Source of the DNA: Paralvinella palmiformis
Lineage: Eukaryota > Annelida > Polychaeta > Terebellida > Alvinellidae
Direction: 5' to 3'
DNA: 64,000 nt
NCBI GenBank assembly: GCA_025642065.1
Contig: JAODUP010000008.1
Span: forward strand, 378,501 to 442,500
The notes beneath the pieces are model-generated. The model searched no databases. It worked only from the letters and a program-made list of their open reading frames with translations, and was not told where the DNA came from. Both the position numbers and the translations under genes were made by a program. Position 1 is the first letter of the stretch. Every line of letters begins with the position of its first letter. This document shows, piece by piece, positions 43,101 through 48,125 of the stretch.

Positions 43101-46100
43101 TTGTTGATGAGGCAGGTTGTTCTTAGACTGTGGGTGTTCCCTCACAATGTTTCTCAGATCTAGTATTCCAGTCATTATTTTAGTGTCCAGTTCTTCAAAC
43201 CCATCTCTTGTCTGTTTCACATGAAACTCTACCATTTTCTTTTCTTTGATTCAGACAATCATCTGTTGTTTCAGAAGATTCTCATTACCTTTTCAGTTAC
43301 TCAGCTCATTTCTTTATCATGATGTATACATTTTGTTTTTCATTTATTCTACAATGGCTAGTTCCTACACATGCCATAGTGACAGTTTTGCTGTTATTAT
43401 TATTATTATTATTAGTGTTTTTTGTTTGTTTTTTCTTGTTGTTATTATTATTGCAGTTGGTTCCTTTCTCAGCCTGTAGTCAGTGGCAGAGCTTCTTTCA
43501 TTCTAATGACAGGCGTCTGGTGCATTCTCTGTCTCTTTTGATATGTCACTGTCTCCTGTATCTCAACTGCTTGCTCCTGTTTCTTTGTGTTTTTGTTCAT
43601 TGGCTGTCTGTCTCCGTCCGTCCGTCTGTCCGTCTGTCTGTCTGTCTGTCTGTCTCGGTTTGTCTGTGTCTGTCTGTCTGTGTCAGTCAGTCAGTCAGTC
43701 AGTCAGTCAGTCTGTCTGTCTGTCTCTCTGTCTCTCCCCCCTCTCTCTCTCTCGCTCTATCTATTTTCAGCTTATCATCAGTTTATATTTTTATCAGTAA
43801 TCTTTCGCCATTGATGTTCAGAGCTGTCATTTGTCCATTGCTAACCAAGGTGACAGATGACGTTCCTTGGAGGATATGCAGGGAATGGCACTTTTTATCC
43901 GGAAAACATTTGTATTTATGTAACCTAATCACTCGCACGAGCACCAACACAATATATATAAATTGCTTCGGGGACATTAATTACCATAAAGACCTCCCAC
44001 CAGGTTACACGTAACTAGCACCCGGTGTCGTTGTCACCTCGGTGTGCTCGTACAATCACACCCAAGGTGGCGTCTCTAGCAGACGATATGCCGGCAATTA
44101 TTTATCCATTTAGCGAGCACGTTTCATGGCACCCAGGTGAGATGACGGTGGCGGAATGGCCACCTCTGATGAGGCAGTGTTCGTCGTCCAGGGATGGCGG
44201 TGTGTGAACGAAGAGGCTTATTAGAGATGTCCGCATACGGTATTTGCTGTCTCGTCCTACGAGCCTGCCGGCCGACCGACCGAGTTAGGCGCGTGGAATT
44301 TACCGGTGCTTTAGCATCATTAAGATGTCTGGGCAGTACTGTGGTAATTCTGACCCCGGTTGCGGTGGCTGGCAGTGATATTCACTGGACGAGACCCAAG
44401 TGGAGGACCCGGGTCTCATGAATGGCAGATGTCGGATCCGCGGCACGGTGTGTGTGTGTGGGGGGGGGTCTTAGACGGCATCGGCCGCTGGTCGTATATC
44501 CTGTTTAAAGTGAGACGAGGCGGCATCCACGACGTGTAGACGGGTTTGCTAGGACGGTCTTCTTGGATAACCATGGATTAGGGGGGTAGAGTCTGGTCGA
44601 CGTCGTTGTGTTGATGTCGGGGCCGTTGAGAAGTGTGAAGCACGCATCCGGACAACGAATCACGCGATCCAGTATCGCCGGTTATCTCTTCTCCGCCTTT
44701 GTCGTCGTCGTCGTGGTATCCAGATTCTCAGATGCTCGGATAACAGTGATGCCGAACGTCATGTCGAGCTCTCGCCGCCTACTCGAGCCAGAAGTCACCA
44801 AGGCATCCGCTCCAGAAGGCGTGACGCTCCTCCGGCCGTGCTCACTCTGCCCAGCCGTCGCATCATTGCGATGGTCGGCGTAGACTCTCGGCGGAGTGTA
44901 GTCTCTCTGCCCGTCAACCGATCGCTCCGCCAACTCGGGGAATGGGCAGGTCTCGTCACCGATGAGGAATAACTTTCGCCGTACGTGGTCGTGTTTATGT
45001 TCGGTTTGGAGGCGGATTGCTGCTCGGAGTGGCCATCAGCGCGTCGACGAGTCCCGTGGCCGGGCTGTATCGACCTCTCTCGGCTCTGGCTGTTATCCCG
45101 ACGGGGAGCACGGTGTCGTCGATGTCGTATTGTTTTCCGACGTCGACGTGGATATTCTGTGCCGATAGTCTCCGCTCACGGTGCCTACCGTGTGAGTGGG
45201 CTTTTGATGGATTTTGAATGACAGATGGTGATTGGTTGGAAGATGATTGATGACGGCGCTGTACGACGAGGCTTTTGTGTCGTCCGTTTGGGGATAAGTA
45301 CGACGAGTGTGGCCGCTGTTATGGGCAGACACTGTCAGATAATGATGCTATCGTGTACTAAAGCTGCCACATACTGACTGACACTTTCACGGCCAACCAC
45401 TGTTATACACTGTTGCCGTGTCATATAGTGACATCGTACTGTGACACTGTCGTATAGTGACACTGCCCTATACTGGCCACTGCCATATAATAATATACAT
45501 ACTAATATACTAACGTTGACACTAACATTTGACGATGACATCGTTTACGCTGACTTTTATCGAATGGTGACAAAACCACATGTCGTGGACAATAACCGAA
45601 AGTGACACATGTCATGGACAATAACCGAAAGTGACACATGTCATGGACAATAACAGAAAGTGACACATGTCATGGACAATAACAGAAAGTGACGCTGTTG
45701 AGTGCCAAGTTCCTGTCATATGCTGACACTATTTTATACTGACACTGTTGGGTGGATAAGATGGTCCCAGCTGTAACCAGTTCATGCTCCGTAACCACAT
45801 ACTGTTGTTAAATTCCAATATCGACGGATTTACATCACCCAGATAACTGATGTTCTTATCACTTGGCAGATACTGCTGTTGTGTGTTCAGCTTGTTTATT
45901 GGTTAACTGTCAGCATTGCAGCATTATCCGTGCACGCGGACGTCTGTATTATATGCTAACAATTATCATCATCATCATCATCTTGCAGTATCTATAATGT
46001 TAATAATATAACAATATTCGATCAGTGAATATCGTTGATGTTGGCTTAGCCGTGGCTATCTTTTGGTGTCAGAGCTTTCACATTGTTGCCTAACTTGATG

Positions 46101-47865
46101 TTGTTCCCACTCAAACTCTCCGTAATTATCAATGGTGATTGCAAAAGTCACTGCAAGTACCTCTGCAAGTTATTTCTCTGGTGTTGATTCTTGTTGATAA
46201 GTTTGCATACGTCATTGGGCATAAAAGAAATTTCGAACACCTCCCTGGGACGTGGGGAATGTTTTAAATGGTGTATGGGTTAAAGTCATAAAGCTGACAC
46301 CGGTAGGAACCGTGCCCATTGTTTGCCCACTTGGTCATCGATAGGGCGATGAGATTCTTTTCTTTGTTGTTCCGGATCCGAGACTCCACGACGCGAACTC
46401 CGACACGCCGCGGTTAGCATCGATCAATCGGGAGCGGCTAGGTCATGCGTGTGTGTGGGAGGGGGATTTGAAGGGAAAAACACAGCCGAACAAGGTAAAC
46501 ATTTATTTATCGAGAACAATCTTCAGCTGAATGGGTCTTCGCCTGGTCAGTTTGAAGTTCGTGTCGGAGTTGTTCTTAGTTCTCGATGCTCCCGGTGTTT
46601 GTGTATCGTCTAAAGTTACGAGTCTTCATCATGCCCGAAATAAGTGGAATCTGATTTGTGCTCGCTCCGCTGCTTCTTGTGGATCTCTCTTCTCCGAACA
46701 TTTAGATGGATGACGGCCATCCGTGAAGCGATAGAATTGGTGATGTCATATCGGTGATAACCGAACGCCGTCTTCTGGATAACAAAGATTTCACCGATTT
46801 CGCGGATGTGTGCGCGTGCGTTCGTCTCGGTGTACCGTGGACATCTTCATCTTGCGTCGAATTAGCGACGATCCGATCTGGCGAGGGGATCAGCAGAGGC
46901 ATTCACTACGCAACCGAATGTCTACTTTGTTCGTGGATTATAGTGGGATTAGGGGTGATCCAGCCGAGGGTTTTCGCGGCATTTAATGATGTGTTTCCTT
47001 CAGCTTTGACCCGCGTGACAGACGGGAACGAACCTCGGCCACGATGGTCCGTCCTAGGAGTTTGTGTTACTTAGGTTTTGACTCGTTGTTCTGTCTTCAG
47101 GCGCGCCAGACCCCGAGAGGCACGACGGCTCCCCCGCCGAGACCGACGCCGACCCAGGATCTGCTGGAGTGGTGTAAGTCGGTGACGACCGGCTACAAGG
47201 GCGTCAAGGTCACCAACATGACGACGTCGTGGAGGAATGGCATGGCATTCTGCGCTATCATACACCACTTCCGACCGGATCTTATGTAAGTAAACGATGT
47301 TACTAAACATTATACGTGATCATATCGTATGAATGTGAATACTATGAACACCTGGGGGTATGGCCTATGCCGTAGTACGGATGGCCACAGATCTATGTCA
47401 GAAGGGTGTTTCATCTTTCACTTTGCCTTATTAACTTTGAAGGTCGCTCGACCTTATTAGGCTACTGCGTGTACAAAACTAGCCGTAAAACGGTAACATT
47501 TATATTTTACATTTACTATGAACTGCTACTAATTAAGGTAAGTTGGCTGTTGTGCACCAGAACGTAGAAAAAGAACAGGTAATGAGAAATATTCCACGAA
47601 GATGAACATTGATTTCCTTATAATGGCTTCCTCGCTGTTTATGGATGTCGCATTTTCATCATATCATTAGTTATTTAGTTATTGTAGAATTAACGATTGT
47701 GATAATCGCTAAGATGACGATAATGATGTTGGTGTTGATGATGACGATAATGATTTTGATGATGATGATAACACTGCCATGTTGTTATTTATCGGTTATC
47801 TTAGAATAGCTATTTTGTCAGTGTGGTTTGTTGTTGTTGCTGTGTTTGTCTACCGGATGTTTGTC

Positions 47866-47910
<45 letters not shown>

Positions 47911-48125
47911 CATGGCCAGCTTCATTGCATGCTATATTCCATGCCGGAGATCCGACAATTCATCTTAGACGAGTGATACCTTTCCGGATTACGACGGATG
48001 CAGAACGCCCGCCGATTACATATTCCTCCCGTTGTCTCATCTAGTACTTTCATTTCGTTTCTCTGATCCTTTGCAGAGATTTTGCAGCGCTGAATCCACA
48101 CGACATCAAGGGCAATAATAAACTG
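2242..48125 (+). CDS. EHBP1: EH-domain-binding protein 1 (EHBP1/EHBP1L1 ortholog), 5' nine coding exons
   Basis: Known role of the family: EHBP1 links endosomal membranes to actin. Its NT-C2 domain binds membrane, its NPF motifs bind EHD-family EH domains, its CH domain associates with actin, and a C-terminal bMERB domain binds Rab8/Rab10. It acts in endocytic recycling and tubular endosomes. Seen here: nine exons join in frame into 547 residues with no stop. NT-C2 is about residues 5-160 (WTRRSRR at 43-49, [14 protein letters not shown] within exon 3, REGKATDEDMQS at the end). An acidic and then Ser/Thr-rich linker runs about 170-480 with NPF at 281-283 and 313-315. The CH domain starts near residue 488 ([31 protein letters not shown]). 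All introns are GT-AG and all phases are consistent. The family is usually much longer (vertebrate EHBP1 is over 1200 residues), so the gene continues past this window. Invertebrates probably have one gene ancestral to both vertebrate paralogs, so the symbol is by orthology group. Confidence 0.93.
5238..5423 (-). mobile_element. tRNA-derived SINE, family A, copy 2
   Basis: Reverse-complement copy of the family at 1060. It is flanked by a perfect 14-bp repeat AACTCTCTGGATGA (5224-5237 and 5424-5437), extended with one mismatch. The B-box is mutated (GAGTTTGAATCTC on the minus strand), suggesting an older copy. Confidence 0.85.
7019..7264 (+). repeat. CAAT, ACGC and AC microsatellites
   Basis: TCAA repeat at 7019-7048, and ACGC then AC repeats at 7152-7264 with a CCTCC-rich interruption. 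Confidence 0.9.
8697..8746. repeat. AT microsatellite
   Basis: An uninterrupted alternating AT run of 50 bp, self-complementary and able to extrude a cruciform. Confidence 0.95.
9193..9250 (+). CDS. EHBP1: EHBP1 coding exon 2 (NT-C2)
   Basis: A 58-bp exon between acceptor ...TTTTCAG (ends 9192) and donor GAG|GTATGT (9251). The first base completes Trp34, then 19 codons read [19 protein letters not shown], the conserved basic strand of the NT-C2 domain. It is too short to show as an independent open reading frame and was recognised by homology and splice sites. It ends in phase 0. Confidence 0.95.
9501..9736 (+). repeat. TG/TGTTTCACAG/GA compound repeat
   Basis: Long TG-rich block with GTGTTTCACA-type interruptions, a pure TG run (about 9673-9712) and a GA run (9713-9735). 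It accounts for the Cys/Val and Thr/His open frames on both strands. Confidence 0.9.
12063..12114. repeat. AT microsatellite
   Basis: An alternating AT run of 52 bp followed by GTGTATGTG. Confidence 0.95.
13235..13296 (+). repeat. AC microsatellite
   Basis: Uninterrupted AC repeat of 62 bp. Confidence 0.95.
14621..14770 (+). CDS. EHBP1: EHBP1 coding exon 3 (NT-C2 core)
   Basis: Exactly 50 codons between acceptor TTTTGTTAG (ends 14620) and donor GAT|GTGAGT (14771), phase 0 at both ends. It encodes [18 protein letters not shown], then [15 protein letters not shown] and [12 protein letters not shown], matching the centre of the NT-C2 domain. By hand count only 15 of 50 third codon positions are G or C, in contrast with exon 8. 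Confidence 0.96.
14771..15091 (+). other. EHBP1 intron 3, half simple repeat
   Basis: Only 321 bp. About 170 bp (14811-14979) is a compound microsatellite: CT, then CTAT/CTGT, then AC. The remaining sequence carries the splice signals. Confidence 0.85.
14811..14979 (+). repeat. CT/CTGT/AC compound microsatellite in intron 3
   Basis: CT run, then CTAT and CTGT tetranucleotides with GTCTCTGTAT units, then AC repeats. It fills about half of a 321-bp intron. Confidence 0.93.
15092..15273 (+). CDS. EHBP1: EHBP1 coding exon 4 (end of NT-C2)
   Basis: 182 bp between acceptor ATGTTTCAG (ends 15091) and donor CAC|GTAAGT (15274). It encodes residues 104-163 with [39 protein letters not shown] and VFLREGKA, the last strands of the NT-C2 domain. 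It ends in phase 2 inside the Thr codon of the conserved REGKATDEDMQS stretch, which the next exon completes. Confidence 0.95.
15274..16735 (+). other. EHBP1 intron 4
   Basis: 1.46 kb, unique AT-rich sequence with an ACC run near 15621-15635. I see no repeat family, exon or RNA gene in it. The open frame at about 15770-16000 has no recognisable product and no matching splice sites. Confidence 0.7.
16736..16914 (+). CDS. EHBP1: EHBP1 coding exon 5 (acidic segment after NT-C2)
   Basis: Acceptor TTTCATTAG (ends 16735), donor AAGA|GTATGT (16915). It completes Thr164 and encodes [12 protein letters not shown], conserved across the family, followed by an acidic stretch ([16 protein letters not shown]) and a possible short helix ([17 protein letters not shown]). 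It ends in phase 1. The DEDMQS start fixes the acceptor unambiguously. Confidence 0.94.
16915..17465 (+). other. EHBP1 intron 5
   Basis: 551 bp. It contains an AAT microsatellite (about 16940-16974) and then a 231-bp inverted-repeat element (16974-17204) annotated separately. The rest is AT-rich and unremarkable. Confidence 0.8.
16974..17204. mobile_element. 231-bp inverted-repeat element in intron 5
   Basis: The left end TACCGTGGGTCTCGGCTATT matches the complement of the right end, TACGGTAGGTCCCAGCCATT, with a few differences; flanking TA could be the target duplication. The word GGCTATTAAGCC and variants recur inside at about 16987, 17000, 17069 and 17157, and an internal TACGGTAGTACCGT palindrome lies near 17052. 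Non-coding; probably a Tc1/mariner- or pogo-type MITE, assigned only from the TA flanks and size. Confidence 0.65.
17466..18114 (+). CDS. EHBP1: EHBP1 coding exon 6 (disordered linker with two NPF motifs)
   Basis: The largest exon here, 649 bp: acceptor TGCTTTCAG (ends 17465), donor ACAG|GTGTGT (18115). It encodes residues 225-439, rich in Ser, Thr, Asn, Asp and Glu and probably disordered, with an alternating Ser/Thr run near 236-244. Two NPF tripeptides (residues 281-283 and 313-315; DNA 17636-17644 and 17732-17740) are the known ligand of EHD EH domains. Sequence outside the NPFs is not recognisably conserved, as expected for this linker. The reading frame is open over the whole exon and phases join both neighbours, which supports the call. 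Long antisense open frames over it are shadows. Confidence 0.9.
18236..18385 (+). mobile_element. tRNA-like SINE, family B, copy 1
   Basis: The head GGTGCAGTAGTTAGAGCAAT is an A-box-like start, followed by CACTGCAAACCTCCAGGCTG and a B-box-like TCTCGAATCCGG. Then comes the shared body TTTATGTGGGATTTGTTTCC. Related segments recur at 24945, 21089, 54405 (-) and 57471 (-), so this is a second dispersed family distinct from family A. Confidence 0.7.
21089..21170 (+). mobile_element. tRNA-like SINE, family B, 5'-truncated copy
   Basis: Begins at ACAGACCTCCAGGCTCTGGT, then TTTCAAATCCGAG (degraded B-box), then TGTGTTTGTGGGATATATTC. The head is missing where an AC microsatellite ends. Confidence 0.5.
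21320..21407 (+). CDS. EHBP1: EHBP1 coding exon 7 (linker)
   Basis: 88 bp between acceptor TTGTTTCAG (ends 21319) and donor AAG|GTGAGA (21408). It completes Ser440 and encodes 29 residues with [20 protein letters not shown] and then LEPLDLNK. It ends in phase 0, which fits the phase-0 start of the CH exon. There is little sequence conservation to lean on; the call rests on good splice sites, the matching split Ser codon and an open frame, so alternative use of this exon is possible. Confidence 0.78.
22323..22521. repeat. Paired AT tracts with ATGT repeat
   Basis: AT run at 22323-22363, ATGT repeat to 22412, then a second AT run at 22473-22521. Confidence 0.93.
24113..24319 (+). repeat. Near-identical direct duplication, copy 1
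   Basis: Starts CATCTGATGTGACACTGGAT and ends GGTTTGGCCGAGACA. Aligned by eye to 29611-29840 it has four substitutions and lacks 23 bases present in copy 2. It contains GACCCGGGTC and GTCACGTGAC palindromes, the latter an E-box core CACGTG. To the left (24056-24112) similarity continues but is much weaker. Not coding. Confidence 0.85.
24580..24836. mobile_element. 257-bp MITE-like element with 13-bp TIRs and 6-bp TSD
   Basis: The ends are inverted: CAGGGTACCCACA at 24580-24592 and its complement TGTGGGTACCCTG at 24824-24836. A perfect direct repeat GTCTGT abuts both sides (24574-24579 and 24837-24842). The inside is full of CAGGGAAAA words and has no coding capacity. CAG ends suggest a non-autonomous DNA transposon related to hAT, though that superfamily normally makes 8-bp duplications; a 6-bp class is the alternative. 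Confidence 0.83.
24945..25105 (+). mobile_element. tRNA-like SINE, family B, copy 2
   Basis: Shares GTGGTGATTACAGCATTGTA, CTGCAAACCT and the body words TGTGTTTG, TATTC and AGGTGTGACAAGCACCGAGT with other family-B segments. The B-box region (GGGATTCATATTCC) is degraded. Confidence 0.6.
25179..25380 (+). mobile_element. tRNA-derived SINE, family A, copy 3
   Basis: Full-length copy: GCGCCTCCTTGGTCTAACTG head, GAGTTCGAATCTCGG B-box region, GGAGGTCGCTCGGCCCATTT body and an ATC tail. I could not see a convincing target duplication. It lies directly after a family-B copy. Confidence 0.85.
28591..28680. repeat. Perfect 12-bp-arm palindrome next to a 55-bp AT tract
   Basis: TACCAAATGACA-TC-TGTCATTTGGTA at 28591-28616 is an exact hairpin with a two-base loop; the AT run follows at 28626-28680. 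Confidence 0.9.
29044..29177. repeat. Two AT tracts separated by a short spacer
   Basis: AT runs at 29044-29091 and about 29115-29177, with one slipped AATAT interruption in the second. Confidence 0.93.
29611..29840 (+). repeat. Near-identical direct duplication, copy 2
   Basis: Same orientation as 24113-24319 and 5.5 kb downstream, with 23 extra bases after GACATTCGG. I saw no terminal inverted repeats or short flanking duplications, so it may be a dispersed repeat family, a segmental duplication, or an element kept similar by gene conversion. Confidence 0.85.
30575..30685 (+). repeat. C-rich tandem repeat with CCATTAGCCACCGGCTAC units
   Basis: A C run (about 30588-30603) is followed by three imperfect units containing ATTAGCCACCGGCTAC or CTAGCTACCGGCTAC, spaced by pyrimidine-rich sequence. 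It lies about 190 bp before the plus-strand LINE fragment. Confidence 0.6.
30872..32036 (+). mobile_element. CR1/L2-like LINE fragment: C-terminal RT half and 3' end
   Basis: 5'-truncated non-LTR retrotransposon. The first frame (to 31294) has RT block [12 protein letters not shown] and the catalytic YADDTQLY box. A one-base frameshift near 31288 moves to a second frame (31300-31812) with [43 protein letters not shown] and [18 protein letters not shown], the typical tail of CR1/L2-clade RT proteins. It ends in a short AT-rich CATTATTAT repeat rather than poly-A. It is dead: frameshifted, with a stop after TLWNR. No endonuclease part is present. Confidence 0.88.
32293..33700 (-). mobile_element. 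CR1/L2-like LINE fragment: N-terminal RT half, inverted
   Basis: Read on the minus strand from about 33700 down: a broken pre-RT segment ([17 protein letters not shown] at 33036-33254), TETVL near 32735, then [20 protein letters not shown] (RT block near 32600-32671), [24 protein letters not shown] and YDDDT in place of YADDT. It carries several frameshifts and stops. It overlaps the plus-strand neighbour in the WNNAPRE to YxDD region, so these are two insertions of one family, not one inverted element. A TAC repeat separates them. Confidence 0.82.
34691..34880 (+). mobile_element. Possible tRNA-like SINE (third family)
   Basis: Starts GGACTACGTTGGCCTAGTGG, an A-box-like match, with a B-box-like GCGTTCAAACCCC about 45 bases later and a non-tRNA body. 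A weaker similar arrangement occurs near 51877-51945. A single convincing copy in the window means the family status is unproven. Confidence 0.35.
39579..39747. mobile_element. Foldback (palindromic) element bounded by TTACAGTAA/TTACTGTAA
   Basis: 169 bp. The terminal 9-mers TTACAGTAA (39579-39587) and TTACTGTAA (39739-39747) are exact inverted copies, and a third TTACTGTAA lies at about 39664-39672. The interior has imperfect inverted words such as GGATTTCGCGAAATTCC and GAATTCGTGAAAT, so both the left ~94 bp and the whole element could fold into hairpins. A MITE is likely; it sits between TG and ACGC microsatellites. Confidence 0.62.
42678..42860 (+). mobile_element. tRNA-derived SINE, family A, copy 4
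   Basis: 183 bp, flanked by a perfect 18-bp duplication CACTACACGCTCTTCTGA (42660-42677 and 42861-42878), which fixes both ends exactly. The head TGGTCTAGCGGTAGCG is identical to copy 1. With its intact flanks this is probably the youngest copy in the window. Confidence 0.92.
43610..43757 (+). repeat. CTGT/CAGT/CT compound repeat
   Basis: GTCC and CTGT units, a run of seven CAGT units (about 43683-43710), CTGT again, then CT repeats. Confidence 0.9.
45577..45692 (+). repeat. 29-bp tandem repeat, four units
   Basis: Four head-to-tail units of 29 bp beginning CACATGTC and ending GAAAGTGA. Unit 1 differs at one base (CGTGG for CATGG), and units 3-4 share a C-to-A change (AACAGAAA for AACCGAAA). 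No spacers, so this is a minisatellite, not CRISPR. It adjoins a looser field of TGACACTGT-type words (45350-45760). Confidence 0.93.
47101..47285 (+). CDS. EHBP1: EHBP1 coding exon 8 (N-terminal half of CH domain)
   Basis: 185 bp between acceptor TGTCTTCAG (ends 47100) and donor CTTAT|GTAAGT (47286). Starts with a Pro/Thr-rich stretch ([18 protein letters not shown]), then the CH domain opening [20 protein letters not shown] and [20 protein letters not shown], which includes the invariant CH Trp and the helix leading to HHFRPDL. It ends in phase 2 within the Ile codon. 49 of 61 third positions are G or C, far above the AT-rich upstream exons. Confidence 0.96.
47286..48076 (+). other. EHBP1 intron 8
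   Basis: 791 bp between the two CH-domain exons. It contains a degenerate SINE (47350-47513) flanked by a 10-bp repeat, GAT-type repeats near 47715-47770 and an AT tract (47869-47907). Confidence 0.8.
47350..47513 (+). mobile_element. tRNA-derived SINE, family A, degenerate copy 5
   Basis: The body is recognisable (GGTGTTTCATCTTTCACTTT, then GAAGGTCGCTCGACCTTATT, then CCGTAAAAC) but most of the tRNA-like head is lost or scrambled. A 10-bp repeat TACTATGAAC (47340-47349, 47514-47523) brackets it. It sits between the two CH-domain exons. Confidence 0.7.
48077..48125 (+). CDS. EHBP1: EHBP1 coding exon 9 (middle of CH domain)
   Basis: 49 bp between acceptor CTTTGCAG (ends 48076) and donor CTG|GTGAGT (48126). 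The first base completes Ile531, then 16 codons read [16 protein letters not shown], the conserved D-x-x-x-LNPxDIKxNN motif of EHBP1/MICAL-type CH domains. It ends in phase 0. The next exon should continue the CH domain with a segment like A-x-D-x-F-A, which I could not find before 64000. Confidence 0.95.

Larger units (their letters stand above)
21408..47100 (+). other. EHBP1 intron 7 (25.7 kb, repeat-rich)
   Basis: The largest complete intron. Contents in order: AT tracts (22323-22412, 22473-22521, 23005-23044); CACG/AC repeats (23811-23961); first copy of a duplicated block (24113-24319); CAA repeat (24402-24427); inverted-repeat element (24580-24836); SINEs (24945-25105, 25179-25380); AT tracts (26910-26953, 28626-28680, 29044-29177); second duplicated block (29611-29840); C-rich tandem near 30580-30685; two LINE fragments; TAC repeat (32253-32294); GAT/TG/CT repeats (33895-34149); tRNA-like segment (34691-34880); TAG repeats (36790-36840, 37020-37066); foldback element (39579-39747); SINE (42678-42860); CTGT/CAGT repeats (43610-43757); CpG-rich zone (about 44140-45320); 29-bp tandem array. 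35.0-36.7, 37.2-39.5, 40.0-42.6 and 45.8-47.1 kb look unique and without a gene. Confidence 0.75.

Noticed and set aside
45577..45692. CRISPR-like array
   Set aside because: Units are directly head-to-tail without spacers, in an animal intron.
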